A stretch of 64,000 nucleotides of DNA. Origin: Erwinia billingiae Eb661. GTDB lineage: Bacteria > Pseudomonadota > Gammaproteobacteria > Enterobacterales > Enterobacteriaceae. A program made the translations under genes and the position numbers. Positions 9,586 to 18,357 of this stretch are shown piece after piece; the first letter of the stretch is position 1, and every line of letters begins with the position of its first letter. The notes under the pieces were generated by a model. It worked only from the letters and a program-made list of their open reading frames with translations. It did not search any database and had not been told where the DNA came from. The stretch lies in contig NC_014306.1 in assembly GCF_000196615.1 (NCBI RefSeq), positions 1,426,001 to 1,490,000 of the forward strand, given 5' to 3'.

Positions 9586-9670
9586 TGGTGCGGGAGGCGA
9601 GACTTGAACTCGCACACCTTGCGGCGCCAGAACCTAAATCTGGTGCGTCTACCAATTTCGCCACTCCCGC
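9586..9670 (-). tRNA. leuW: tRNA-Leu (anticodon TAG)
   Basis: 85-nt class II tRNA with a long variable arm and encoded CCA. Acceptor GCGGGAG/CTCCCGC; anticodon loop ATTTAGG reads CUA/CUG. Second gene of the operon. Confidence 0.97.
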
Positions 9671-9678
9671 AAAAAAGA

Positions 9679-9755
9679 TGGTGGCTACGACGGGAATCGA
9701 ACCTGTGACCCCAGCATTATGAGTGCTGTGCTCTAACCAGCTGAGCTACGTAGCC
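9679..9755 (-). tRNA. metT: tRNA-Met, elongator (anticodon CAT)
   Basis: 77 nt with encoded CCA, acceptor GGCTACG/CGTAGCC, anticodon loop CTCATAA. First gene of the operon, directly downstream of a strong stable-RNA promoter. Confidence 0.97.
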
Positions 9756-9795
9756 ATCTTTTTTTCGCGTTACCTTCATCGGCGTTGCGGGGCGC

Positions 9796-9824
9796 ATTAT
9801 GCGGAGTTGACCTGTTAGCGTCAA
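9796..9824 (-). promoter_or_regulatory. Promoter of the metT tRNA operon
   Basis: TTGACG, 17 bases, CATAAT on the minus strand, followed by a GC-rich discriminator (GCGCCCCGC) typical of stringently controlled stable-RNA promoters. It lies about 40 bases before metT. Confidence 0.85.
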
Positions 9825-9925
9825 CAATTTTTTTAGCGTTTTTTCCCAGAAACCTGTCGTTTGTCTGGCTTATAACCAGCCTGGCGAATAAATCAGCAAA
9901 ATATGAAGGTAATCAGCGAATTTCT

Positions 9926-9956
9926 CAAAAATAACGGGCCGCTGGCGGCCCGTTTT
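9926..9956 (-). terminator. Intrinsic terminator of asnB
   Basis: ACGGGCCGC, short loop, GCGGCCCGT, then TTATTTTTG on the minus strand, starting 19 bases beyond the asnB stop. Confidence 0.85.
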
Positions 9957-9974
9957 CTCACGCAAAGCAGTCGC

Positions 9975-11642
9975 TTATTTGTAAGCTGACTGGTGAACGC
10001 CTACCGCGCGCCCAGACGGATCGTCCATGGTTTTGAACGCTTCGTCCCACTCAATGGCTTTTGCTGACGAACAGGCAACTGACGGGCCGCCAGGCACGCA
10101 TTCTGCAGCGCTTGCCAGAGGGAACTGCTCTTCAAAGATTTCACGGTACAAATAGCCTTCTTTTGAGGTCGGCGTGTTGTAAGGGAAACGGAAGTGAGCC
10201 GTCTGCAACTGTTGATCCGTGACCTGCTTCGCCGCGACTTCTTTCAGCGTATCAATCCAGCTGTAGCCAACGCCGTCAGAGAACTGCTCTTTCTGGCGCC
10301 AGGCAACGCTTTCCGGCAGATAAGAAGAGAAGCATTCGCGCAGGATGTGTTTTTCCATCTTGCCGTTGGTGCCGCACAGCTTGTCCGCAGGGTTGATGCG
10401 CATCGCCACGTCGAGGAATTTTTTATCCAGGAAAGGAACGCGCGCTTCCACGCCCCAGGCCGACATCGCTTTGTTAGCACGCGCACAGTCAAACATATGC
10501 AGCGCCAGCAGTTTACGGACGTTTTCTTCATGGAATTCTTTGGCGTTCGGCGCCTTATGGAAGTACAGGTAGCCGCCAAACACTTCATCAGCCCCTTCGC
10601 CAGACAACACCATCTTGATGCCCATCGCTTTGATCTTACGCGACATCAGGTACATCGGCGTGGAAGCACGGATGGTGGTCACGTCATAGGTTTCGATGTG
10701 ATAGATCACATCGCGGATCGCATCCAGACCTTCCTGCACGGTGAAATGGATCTCGTGGTGCACGGTACCCAGATGTTCAGCAACAGATTTAGCCGCTTTC
10801 AAATCCGGCGAACCTTCCAGACCGACGGCAAAGGAGTGCAGCTGCGGCCACCAGGCCTCGCTCTTATCCTGATCCTCAACACGCTTGGCGGCGTATTTTT
10901 TGGTCACAGCAGAGATGATGGATGAGTCCAGACCGCCAGACAGCAGCACGCCGTAAGGCACGTCTGACATCAGGTGGCTTTTAACCGCTTCTTCCAGCGC
11001 ATCTTTCAGCTCAACGGCGTCGGTTTTGTTGTGTTCAACGGCTTCATAGCTGAACCAGTCACGCTGCCAGTAACGGCGGATTTCCCCGTCGGTGCTGGAC
11101 ATGTAGCTTCCTGGAGGGAACTCTTTGATTGATTTGCACACCGGCACCAGCGCTTTCATTTCTGAAGCAACGAACAGGTTGCCGTGCTCATCGTTACCCA
11201 TATACAGCGGGATAATACCAATATGGTCACGACCAATCAGGTAGGTGTTTTTCACGCTGTCATACAGGATGAACGCGAACATGCCTTGCAGATCGTCGAG
11301 GAAATCAACGCCCTTTTCCTGATACAGCGCCAGAATCACTTCACAGTCTGATTCTGTCTGGAATTCGTAGCGATCGCTCAGCTCTGCACGCAGCGCCTGA
11401 TGGTTATAGATCTCACCGTTCACTGCCAGAACATGGGTATGGGCTGCGTTATAAAGTGGCTGAGCACCGTTGTTGACGTCAACAATCGACAGACGCTCGT
11501 GCGCCAGAATCGCGTTATCGTTGGCATAGACGCCGGACCAGTCCGGGCCACGGTGACGCATCAGACGGGAAAGCTCGAGGGCTTTCTTACGCAGTTCAAC
11601 AGGATCGCTTTTGAGATCCAATACACCAAAAATAGAACACAT
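9975..11642 (-). CDS. asnB: Glutamine-hydrolysing asparagine synthetase B
   Basis: Converts aspartate, ATP and glutamine to asparagine. The 555-residue protein (E. coli 554) begins MCSIFGV, leaving catalytic Cys2 at the N-terminus after Met removal for the class II glutamine amidotransferase domain (about residues 2-190, with RHRGPDWSG and NGEIYNH). The synthetase domain has the pyrophosphate loop LLSGGLDSSIIS and SGEGADEVFGGY. AGGGAG lies upstream of the ATG. Single-gene unit with its own terminator, between nagD and the tRNA operon as in E. coli. Confidence 0.98.
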   Translation of the reverse strand: MCSIFGVLDLKSDPVELRKKALELSRLMRHRGPDWSGVYANDNAILAHERLSIVDVNNGAQPLYNAAHTHVLAVNGEIYNHQALRAELSDRYEFQTESDCEVILALYQEKGVDFLDDLQGMFAFILYDSVKNTYLIGRDHIGIIPLYMGNDEHGNLFVASEMKALVPVCKSIKEFPPGSYMSSTDGEIRRYWQRDWFSYEAVEHNKTDAVELKDALEEAVKSHLMSDVPYGVLLSGGLDSSIISAVTKKYAAKRVEDQDKSEAWWPQLHSFAVGLEGSPDLKAAKSVAEHLGTVHHEIHFTVQEGLDAIRDVIYHIETYDVTTIRASTPMYLMSRKIKAMGIKMVLSGEGADEVFGGYLYFHKAPNAKEFHEENVRKLLALHMFDCARANKAMSAWGVEARVPFLDKKFLDVAMRINPADKLCGTNGKMEKHILRECFSSYLPESVAWRQKEQFSDGVGYSWIDTLKEVAAKQVTDQQLQTAHFRFPYNTPTSKEGYLYREIFEEQFPLASAAECVPGGPSVACSSAKAIEWDEAFKTMDDPSGRAVGVHQSAYK

Positions 11643-11890
11643 AGCTAACTCCCTAACGACATCCCTGAACGGTGATGATGATGATTCGTGAATAAACCAG
11701 AGCGACAGTTATCGCCGATGTATAAGAAAATGCTCTATATCATCGATGTGAGCAAGCGTTTTAGCTTTTCTCTGAAAAATAGTCTGTTGACCTGCGATAA
11801 ATGTTGATGGATCCACAAGGAATCGCCTTATTTATTGTTGAATCGATAATTATTTGCCGGGGGTGGCTGAATTTTGAGCAGGGGCGGGGC

Positions 11891-11919
11891 AATAAAAAGC
11901 CCGACGCGCTGGCCGGGCT
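11891..11919 (-). terminator. Intrinsic terminator of the nagBACD operon
   Basis: AGCCCGGCCAGCGCGTCGGGCT with an imperfect stem (AGCCCG/CGGGCT) followed by TTTTTATT on the minus strand, just after the nagD stop. The roughly 170 bases from here to 11697 carry no gene and should contain the asnB promoter, which I could not pick out convincingly. Confidence 0.8.
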
Positions 11920-11924
11920 GATGT

Positions 11925-12710
11925 TCAGATAATGTCGATATCGGCAACCGAGGGATAAATCCAGCTCGGTCGGAACGGCATGGCATCCACGTCACTGAGG
12001 GTGGAAACCCCTGACAGCACCAGGATGGTTTCCAGACCCGCCTGGAAGCCGGCCAGAATATCCGTGCGCAGGTTATCTCCGACAATCACCGTTTCTTCCG
12101 AATGGGCCTGCATCTTGTTTAAGGCCGCGCGGATAATCCACGGGCTGGGCTTGCCGACGTAGAAGGGCTGGCGGCCGGAGATCTTCTCAATCCCGGCGCA
12201 AAGCGCGCCACAGGCAGGGACAAAGCCGCGTGCATGGGTGTCGGGATTGGTGGCAATAAAGCGCGCGCCATTGGCAACATGGAAGGCGGCCTTATGCATC
12301 ATATCCCAGTTAAAGGAGCGCGTTTCGCCCACGATAACAAAATCCGGGTTGACGTCAGTAATGGTAAAACCGGCTTTATACAGCTCATGGATCAGCGCGC
12401 CTTCACCAATGACATAGGCTTTCTTCCCTTCCTGGCGGCGCAGGAAATCGGCGGTTGCCATTGCGGAGGTATAAAAGACGCTATCCGGCAGATCGATCCC
12501 GGCAGACGCAAAACGGTTCGCGAGATCCATTGAGGTCTGGGAAGGGTAGTTGGTCAGCACCACCAGCGGCATACCTTTTTCCATGATCCGCTGCAGGAAT
12601 TCATTGGCGCCAGGCACGGCGGTGTTGTCATGCATCAGTACGCCATCGATATCGCAGATGACATTTTTTATTGTGGCAGTTTCACTGTCCGACAGGGTCA
12701 AAGCGCTCAT
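11925..12710 (-). CDS. nagD: HAD-family nucleotidase NagD (UMP phosphatase)
   Basis: A haloacid-dehalogenase phosphatase; the E. coli enzyme prefers UMP/GMP and is also called UmpH. The 261-residue product shows motif I VICDIDGVLMHDN (nucleophile and general-acid Asp), motif II VLTNYP, and motif III/IV VGKPSPW and VIVGDNLRTDI. The start ATG overlaps the nagC stop as TAATG, giving coupled translation, and the N-terminus (MSALTLSDSETA) is about 11 residues longer than in E. coli. Last gene of nagBACD. Confidence 0.96.
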   Translation of the reverse strand: MSALTLSDSETATIKNVICDIDGVLMHDNTAVPGANEFLQRIMEKGMPLVVLTNYPSQTSMDLANRFASAGIDLPDSVFYTSAMATADFLRRQEGKKAYVIGEGALIHELYKAGFTITDVNPDFVIVGETRSFNWDMMHKAAFHVANGARFIATNPDTHARGFVPACGALCAGIEKISGRQPFYVGKPSPWIIRAALNKMQAHSEETVIVGDNLRTDILAGFQAGLETILVLSGVSTLSDVDAMPFRPSWIYPSVADIDII

Positions 12711-13930
12711 TAACCTTCCAGTAAATGTTGTAATAAGATGCCGTTAAGCATGGCCCGTTTCGCCAGCGCAAACGCGCCAATGGCAGAACGATGATCAATC
12801 TCTGAGCGTACCACCGGCAGATTCTTGCGGAAAGCTTTCAGAACCTGAGTATTGATACAGCCCTCTATGGCCGCCAACAGCACTTTATCGGCTTCGGTAA
12901 TTTCACCGGCAATCACCACTTTCTGTGGATTGAACAGGTTGATGGCAATCGCAATCGCCTTGCCGAGGTGCCGCCCAACGTAATCGATAACTTCCACTGC
13001 CAGAGCATCGCCCCGGTTGGCGGCTTTGCAAATCTTCGGCATCTGGCAATCATCCAGCGTCAGCGAGCTGGGGTAGCCCTGTGTGAGCAGATGGCGCACC
13101 CGGTTTTCAATAGCGCCATTGGCGGCGATGGTTTCCAGACAGCCAAAGTTGCCACAGTGGCAGCGTTCACCCAGCGCATCGACCTGAATATGCCCCAACT
13201 CGCCAACGTTGCCGTTGCTGCCGAGGAAAATATGGCCATTGGCGATGATGCCGGCGCCGGTTCCCCGGTGAACGCGCACCAAAATGGAGTCGGCACAATC
13301 GCGTGATGCACCAAAGTAGTGCTCGGCGAGGGCGAGACTGCGGATATCGTGACCGACAAAGCTGGTGACGTTAAAGCGCTTTTGCAGATTCGCCACTAAC
13401 GGCCAGTGATGAACATGGATATGCGGCATGTATTTAATCACGCCGTTATTCGGGTCAACCAGGCCGGGAAGAATGACCGAGATGGCGATCAGTTCACGCA
13501 CCTTGCGCTGGTGCTGCTCGCTGAAGCTGGCGATGGCATTGAAGAGGGCGTTTTCCAGCGTTTCCTGGGTGCGTTCCGGCAGCGCGTAGTCTTCCTGCGC
13601 CAGCGATTTTCCGCTCAGGTCGAATAAGGTCAGGGTGGCATCGCTGCGGCCAAGACGCACACCGATGGTGTGGAAGCCGCGGGTTTCAGTAATGATGGAA
13701 ATTGCGCGGCGGCCTCCGGTAGAGGCCTGCTGATCGACTTCTTTGATCAGCCCACGTTCAATCAGCTGGCGGGTGATTTTGGTGACGCTGGCGGGGGCTA
13801 ACTGGCTATGCTCAGCAATCTGGATGCGCGAAATCGGCCCTTGCTGGTCGATAAGCCGGTAAACGGCCGCGCTGTTGAGTTGCTTAACAAGATCGACATT
13901 TCCTATTTGAGCCTGGCCGCCAGTGGTCAT
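12710..13930 (-). CDS. nagC: NagC, ROK-family repressor of amino-sugar genes
   Basis: Transcriptional regulator that binds paired operators at nagE/nagB and at chitin-sugar genes and is released by GlcNAc-6-phosphate. 406 residues, as in E. coli. N-terminal winged helix-turn-helix (about residues 35-60: ISRIQIAEHSQLAPASVTKI) followed by a sugar-kinase-like ROK domain with the zinc signature CHCGNFGCLE. Seven bases downstream of nagA. Likely targets are visible in this window: the nagE-nagB spacer and the region before chiP. Confidence 0.98.
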   Translation of the reverse strand: MTTGGQAQIGNVDLVKQLNSAAVYRLIDQQGPISRIQIAEHSQLAPASVTKITRQLIERGLIKEVDQQASTGGRRAISIITETRGFHTIGVRLGRSDATLTLFDLSGKSLAQEDYALPERTQETLENALFNAIASFSEQHQRKVRELIAISVILPGLVDPNNGVIKYMPHIHVHHWPLVANLQKRFNVTSFVGHDIRSLALAEHYFGASRDCADSILVRVHRGTGAGIIANGHIFLGSNGNVGELGHIQVDALGERCHCGNFGCLETIAANGAIENRVRHLLTQGYPSSLTLDDCQMPKICKAANRGDALAVEVIDYVGRHLGKAIAIAINLFNPQKVVIAGEITEADKVLLAAIEGCINTQVLKAFRKNLPVVRSEIDHRSAIGAFALAKRAMLNGILLQHLLEG

Positions 13931-13937
13931 ACAGTAT

Positions 13938-15086
13938 CTACTCGCTTAAGACTTCGTCACCATTAACGATAGTCTGGATTATTTTGTAGTCACGGGTGAA
14001 AACAGTCAGGTTAGCCACTTTTCCGGCTTCGATCGATCCTAACTTTTTCTCAACACCCATAGCCCGTGCAGGGTACAACGTTGCCATTCGCAGCGTTTCG
14101 TCCAGTGAGATACCAACATGTTCAACGCTGTTAGCGACAGCTTCAATCATAGTCAGCGCCGAACCACTGAGCGTACCGTTCTCGTCAACGCAGAGTCCAT
14201 CGCGATAGTATATTGTTTTTCCTGCAAAAATGAACTGGTCAATGGATGCACCCGCCGGTGCGGTGGCATCGGTCACCAGGATCAGTTTGTCGCCTTTGAT
14301 GCGTTTGGCATTACGGATGTTAGCGTAGTGAACATGTAAACCGTCAGCAATGATACCGCAGTAGACATTTGGCGAATCAAACAGCGCCCCAATCAGGCCC
14401 GGCTCACGGCCGGTAATGGTTGGCATGGCGTTATATAAATGGGTCGCGAAGCTGACGCCGGCGCTGATGCCGATGCGCGCTTCATCATGGGTCGCATGCG
14501 AGTGCCCGGCGGAGATAACGATACCGGCTTCGCTGAGCTGACGGATCACCGCACTGTCAACCTGCTCAGGCGCCAGGGTGATTTTACCGATCACATCCGC
14601 ATTAGCGCAGAGAAACTCCACCAGCGCCGGCTCGGGCGTGCGGATCAATTTAGGGTCATGGGTGCCCGGTTTTCTTGGGCTTAACCATGGGCCTTCAAGA
14701 TGTAAACCCAGCGCTTTATTGGCATTTTGCGCCAGATAAGCACGCATCACTTCCACCGCGCGCTTCATCATCTCATCGGTGCTGGTAATCAGGGTCGGCA
14801 GATAGCTGGTGCAGCCAGAGCGTTCATTGGCCTGCTGCATGGTGGTCAGCGTTTCGACGCTCAGCGCGTTGATATCATCATTAAACTGAACGCCACCACA
14901 GCCGTTAAGCTGCAGATCGATAAAGCCGGGAGCAATTATCGCACCACCCACGTCACGCGTTGTAACGCCAGCAGGAATATCACTCAGGGCGCAAACGCGC
15001 TCAATCACGCCATCTGCAATGATAACAGCATGATTATCCAGTATTTCGTGGCCGGTATAGATTCGGCCATGGGTTAATGCGTACAT
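13938..15086 (-). CDS. nagA: N-acetylglucosamine-6-phosphate deacetylase NagA
   Basis: Hydrolyses GlcNAc-6-P to GlcN-6-P and acetate in the cytoplasm. 382 residues, same as E. coli, amidohydrolase fold. Visible motifs: [17 protein letters not shown], the metal-binding LHLEGPW and SAGHSHAT, and the catalytic Asp in [13 protein letters not shown] at 15086 with a GGGAG site. Second gene of nagBACD, between nagB and nagC. Confidence 0.98.
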   Translation of the reverse strand: MYALTHGRIYTGHEILDNHAVIIADGVIERVCALSDIPAGVTTRDVGGAIIAPGFIDLQLNGCGGVQFNDDINALSVETLTTMQQANERSGCTSYLPTLITSTDEMMKRAVEVMRAYLAQNANKALGLHLEGPWLSPRKPGTHDPKLIRTPEPALVEFLCANADVIGKITLAPEQVDSAVIRQLSEAGIVISAGHSHATHDEARIGISAGVSFATHLYNAMPTITGREPGLIGALFDSPNVYCGIIADGLHVHYANIRNAKRIKGDKLILVTDATAPAGASIDQFIFAGKTIYYRDGLCVDENGTLSGSALTMIEAVANSVEHVGISLDETLRMATLYPARAMGVEKKLGSIEAGKVANLTVFTRDYKIIQTIVNGDEVLSE

Positions 15087-15115
15087 AATTTTCTCCCGGC
15101 TAATTCCAACGTGGT

Positions 15116-15916
15116 TTACAGATTTTTGACGTTTTCTGCTTCCATCTCGCGGAAATATTTAACAGTTTTGACTTTCAGTTCCATGGTCGCTGGCTCATCA
15201 CAGACCACCACAGATTTGGCGTGCAGCTGCAGGCAGCTGATGGTCCACATATGGTTCACATTGCCTTCAACCGCGGCCTGCAGCGCCTGCGCTTTAACAT
15301 GGCCAATCACCAGAATCATCACTTCTTCGGCATCTAACAGCGTACCCACGCCGACAGTCAGCGCATATTTCGGCACCTGATCGACATCGCCATCGAAGAA
15401 GCGTGAGTTGGCCACGCGCGTGTCATGCGTCAGGGTTTTGATGCGGGTACGTGAAGCCAGAGATGAAGCAGGTTCGTTAAAAGCAATGTGACCGTCGTTG
15501 CCGACACCGCCCATAAACAAATTAATTTTACCGTAGGAACGGATCTTCTCTTCATACTGGCGACATTCTGCGTCAATATCTGGTGCATTGCCATTCAGAA
15601 GGTTGATGTTTTCCGGTTTAATATCAACGTGATCGAAAAAGTTGCGGTACATGAAGCTGTGATAGCTTTCCGGGTGCTCTTTTGGCAGGCCGACATATTC
15701 GTCCATGTTAAAGGTCACCACATTTTTAAAGCTAACCTGGCCTGCTTTATGCATATCGATTAAATGCTTGTACGCTTCCAGTGGGGTCCCACCGGTTGGC
15801 AGACCGAGGACGAAAGGACGGTCCGCGGTCGGGTTGAAAGCGTTAATGCGATTGACGATATGGCGCGCGGCCCATTTTCCAACCTGGGTCGGGGTAGCTA
15901 AAGGAATCAGTCTCAT
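15116..15916 (-). CDS. nagB: Glucosamine-6-phosphate deaminase NagB
   Basis: Converts glucosamine-6-P to fructose-6-P and ammonia, linking amino-sugar use to glycolysis; allosterically activated by GlcNAc-6-P. 266 residues, as in E. coli. Active-site segments FNMDEYVGL (Asp72) and [13 protein letters not shown] (Asp141, His143, Glu148) are intact. AGGTGAAAC precedes the ATG at 15916. First gene of nagBACD, divergent from nagE. Confidence 0.98.
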   Translation of the reverse strand: MRLIPLATPTQVGKWAARHIVNRINAFNPTADRPFVLGLPTGGTPLEAYKHLIDMHKAGQVSFKNVVTFNMDEYVGLPKEHPESYHSFMYRNFFDHVDIKPENINLLNGNAPDIDAECRQYEEKIRSYGKINLFMGGVGNDGHIAFNEPASSLASRTRIKTLTHDTRVANSRFFDGDVDQVPKYALTVGVGTLLDAEEVMILVIGHVKAQALQAAVEGNVNHMWTISCLQLHAKSVVVCDEPATMELKVKTVKYFREMEAENVKNL

Positions 15917-16030
15917 GTTTCACCTCATAGTAACAAGCAGTTTTAAGGGAGTCAGACGGTGTCCGGGGATCAGTTAGGCTTAAGCGTAACGCGCCCTGTC
16001 CGGTATCGGCGAGGAATAAATCCGTCCTGA

Positions 16031-16050
16031 TAATTCGGATCATAAAATAA
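16031..16050. promoter_or_regulatory. Candidate NagC operator, nagB side
   Basis: ATAATTCGGATCATAAAATA resembles NagC boxes (AT-rich arms around a central CG...). It lies about 125 bases before nagB. Its centre is about 92 bp from the nagE-side operator, compatible with the DNA loop known for this pair in E. coli. Confidence 0.6.
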
Positions 16051-16095
16051 GTTTGAGGTGATAGCCAGCCTGACAGCTATTTTTGTCTGTGATTA

Positions 16096-16111
16096 GGTGA
16101 TAAAAGTCACA
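16096..16111. promoter_or_regulatory. CRP site in the nagE-nagB divergent region
   Basis: GGTGA, six bases, TCACA matches the CRP consensus TGTGA-N6-TCACA in 9 of 10 key positions. It lies between the two NagC operators, as in E. coli, where cAMP-CRP activates both directions. Confidence 0.75.
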
Positions 16112-16120
16112 AACAGAGCG

Positions 16121-16145
16121 AATTAATTTGCGAAGCGAATTAATT
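16121..16145. promoter_or_regulatory. Candidate NagC operator, nagE side
   Basis: Imperfect palindrome with perfect 8-bp outer arms (AATTAATT...AATTAATT) around TTGCGAAGCGA. This is the form of the high-affinity nagE operator in E. coli. A weak -35/-10 pair (TTTTTA, 16 bases, TAAACT) follows it at about 16148-16175 and could be the nagE promoter. Confidence 0.75.
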
Positions 16146-16250
16146 TCTTTTTACACTCCGTACCGTGGTTAAACTGTCTTACAGAACCAACTAGCCGTGA
16201 TAAAAACAGAAAACGGCTATTTGCGCTTAGCGGATCTCAAAGGGGGAAAT

Positions 16251-18203
16251 GTGAATATACTCGGGTTCTTTCAAAGGTTAGGGCGGTCGTTACAGCTGCC
16301 AATCGCTGTACTGCCGGTCGCAGCGTTGATGCTACGCTTCGGTCAGCCAGATTTACTCAATATGCCGTTCATCGCTCAAGGTGGCGGCGCGATATTTGAC
16401 AACCTCGCACTGATCTTCGCCATCGGTGTTGCGTCAACCTGGTCGAAAGACAATGCCGGTGCTGCGGCTCTGGCGGGTGCGGTAGGTTACTTTATCCTGA
16501 CCAAATCAATGGTCACCATCAACCCAGCGATCAATATGGGCGTGTTGGCCGGTATCATTACCGGGCTGGTTGCCGGTGCAACCTACAACCGTTGGTCCGA
16601 TATCAAACTGCCTGACTTCCTGAGTTTCTTCGGTGGCCGACGCTTTGTCCCGATCGCGACCGGCTTCTTCTGTCTGATTCTGGCCGCAGTGTTTGGCTAC
16701 ATCTGGCCACCGGTTCAGGCCGCAATCCACGCCGGTGGTGAATGGATTGTGTCTGAAGGGGCGTTTGGTGCTGGCGTGTTCGGCTTCGTTAACCGTCTGC
16801 TGATCCCAACCGGCCTGCATCAGGTGCTGAATACCATCGCCTGGTTCCAGATTGGTGAGTTCCATAATGCAGCAGGCGCGGTATTCCACGGTGATATCAA
16901 CCGCTTCTATGCCGGTGATGGTACCGCAGGCATGTTTATGTCTGGCTTCTTCCCAATCATGATGTTTGGTCTGCCTGGCGCCGCGTTAGCGATGTACCTG
17001 GCTGCACCGAAAGAGCGTCGTCCAATGGTGGGTGGCATGCTGCTGTCGGTGGCGATTACCGCCTTCCTGACCGGTGTGACCGAGCCGCTGGAATTCCTGT
17101 TCATGTTCCTGGCGCCGATGCTGTATCTGATCCATGCGCTGTTAACCGGTATCAGCCTGTATATTGCGACCGCACTGGGTATCCATGCCGGCTTCTCCTT
17201 CTCAGCGGGTGCGATTGACTACGCGTTAATGTACAACCTGCCGGCGGCCAGCAAAAACGTCTGGATGCTGTTGGTGATGGGCGTGGTGGCATTTGGTATC
17301 TACTTTGTGCTGTTCACCGCGGTGATCCGCATGTTCAACCTGAAAACCCCGGGTCGTGAAGATGCCAGCGCGGACGTGGTCGACAGTGAAGCCAACAGCA
17401 ATACCGAAGAAGGGCTGAACCAGCTTTCCCAGCAGTATATTGCCGCGATTGGCGGTTCCGATAACCTGCAAATCATTGATGCCTGTATTACCCGTCTGCG
17501 TCTGTCGGTGAAAGATGCCGGCCTGGTCAACGATGCCGCCTGTAAGCGCCTGGGGGCTTCCGGTATTGTTAAGCTGAACAAACAAACCGTTCAGGTTATT
17601 GTTGGTGCGAAAGCTGAATCCATCGCGGAAGTGATGAAAAAACTGATTGCTAAAGGCCCGATTGCGGCCTGGTCCTCCACCACAGCACCTGCTCCTCAGG
17701 CGGTGAAAGTGGCGCCTCAGGCAGTGCCTAACGCCCCTAAAGGCATCATTGCTACGCTGGTTGCGCCGGTAAGCGGTGAGGTTGTGGCGCTGGAACAGGT
17801 CCCGGATGAAGCCTTCGCCAGCAAAGCGGTCGGTGATGGCCTGGCGATCAGGCCAACCAGCAGCACGGTGTTGTCTCCTGCTGCCGGTACCGTGGTGAAA
17901 ATCTTCAACACCAACCATGCCTTCTGTCTGGAAACAGAGAACGGCGCTGAGATTGTGGTGCATATGGGGCTGGATACCGTGGGACTGGAAGGCAAAGGCT
18001 TTACCCGTCTGGTGGAAGAAGGTGCTCAGGTGACTGCAGGTCAGCCGGTACTCGAGATGGATCTGGCCTTCCTTAATGCCAATGCCCGCTCGATGATCAG
18101 CCCGGTGGTGGTCAGCAATATCGATGACTACAGCGGCATCACGCTGGTAGCCGGTCAAACCGTCGTGGCAGGTGAAAGTCGCCTGTTCGACATTAACGGC
18201 TAA
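16251..18203 (+). CDS. nagE: N-acetylglucosamine PTS permease NagE (EIICBA)
   Basis: Imports and phosphorylates GlcNAc to GlcNAc-6-P. The GTG at 16251 (reads MNILGFFQRLGR) is chosen because AGGGGG lies just upstream and the sequence matches E. coli from there; an in-frame GTG at 16197 has no such support. 650 residues: membrane EIIC (about 1-370, with FQRLGRSLQLPIAVLPVAA and GVTEPLEFLFMF), EIIB with phosphorylated Cys in IDACITRLRLSV, a Pro/Ala linker, and EIIA with active His in IVVHMGLDTV. Single gene under NagC/CRP control, ending in a strong terminator. Confidence 0.97.
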   Translation: MNILGFFQRLGRSLQLPIAVLPVAALMLRFGQPDLLNMPFIAQGGGAIFDNLALIFAIGVASTWSKDNAGAAALAGAVGYFILTKSMVTINPAINMGVLAGIITGLVAGATYNRWSDIKLPDFLSFFGGRRFVPIATGFFCLILAAVFGYIWPPVQAAIHAGGEWIVSEGAFGAGVFGFVNRLLIPTGLHQVLNTIAWFQIGEFHNAAGAVFHGDINRFYAGDGTAGMFMSGFFPIMMFGLPGAALAMYLAAPKERRPMVGGMLLSVAITAFLTGVTEPLEFLFMFLAPMLYLIHALLTGISLYIATALGIHAGFSFSAGAIDYALMYNLPAASKNVWMLLVMGVVAFGIYFVLFTAVIRMFNLKTPGREDASADVVDSEANSNTEEGLNQLSQQYIAAIGGSDNLQIIDACITRLRLSVKDAGLVNDAACKRLGASGIVKLNKQTVQVIVGAKAESIAEVMKKLIAKGPIAAWSSTTAPAPQAVKVAPQAVPNAPKGIIATLVAPVSGEVVALEQVPDEAFASKAVGDGLAIRPTSSTVLSPAAGTVVKIFNTNHAFCLETENGAEIVVHMGLDTVGLEGKGFTRLVEEGAQVTAGQPVLEMDLAFLNANARSMISPVVVSNIDDYSGITLVAGQTVVAGESRLFDING

Positions 18204-18226
18204 ACGCTGATTGCGTTACAATGAAC

Positions 18227-18255
18227 GGGCGGGAAGCAATTCCCGCCCTTTTTTT
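18227..18255 (+). terminator. Intrinsic terminator of nagE
   Basis: GGGCGGGAA, short loop, TTCCCGCCC, followed by seven T. It begins 24 bases after the nagE stop. Confidence 0.93.
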
Positions 18256-18357
18256 ATCGTTATCCCGCAACAAACGGTTGTTTCCCTTCCCGGCTTTGTG
18301 GATCATACTCCGTTATTTCACGCACTTCTTATGCTAAGCATTACTGAGGAAATTAAG

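Noticed and set aside
9058..9722. Several short open frames with repeated peptide motifs
   Set aside because: They are translations of the tandem tRNA genes.
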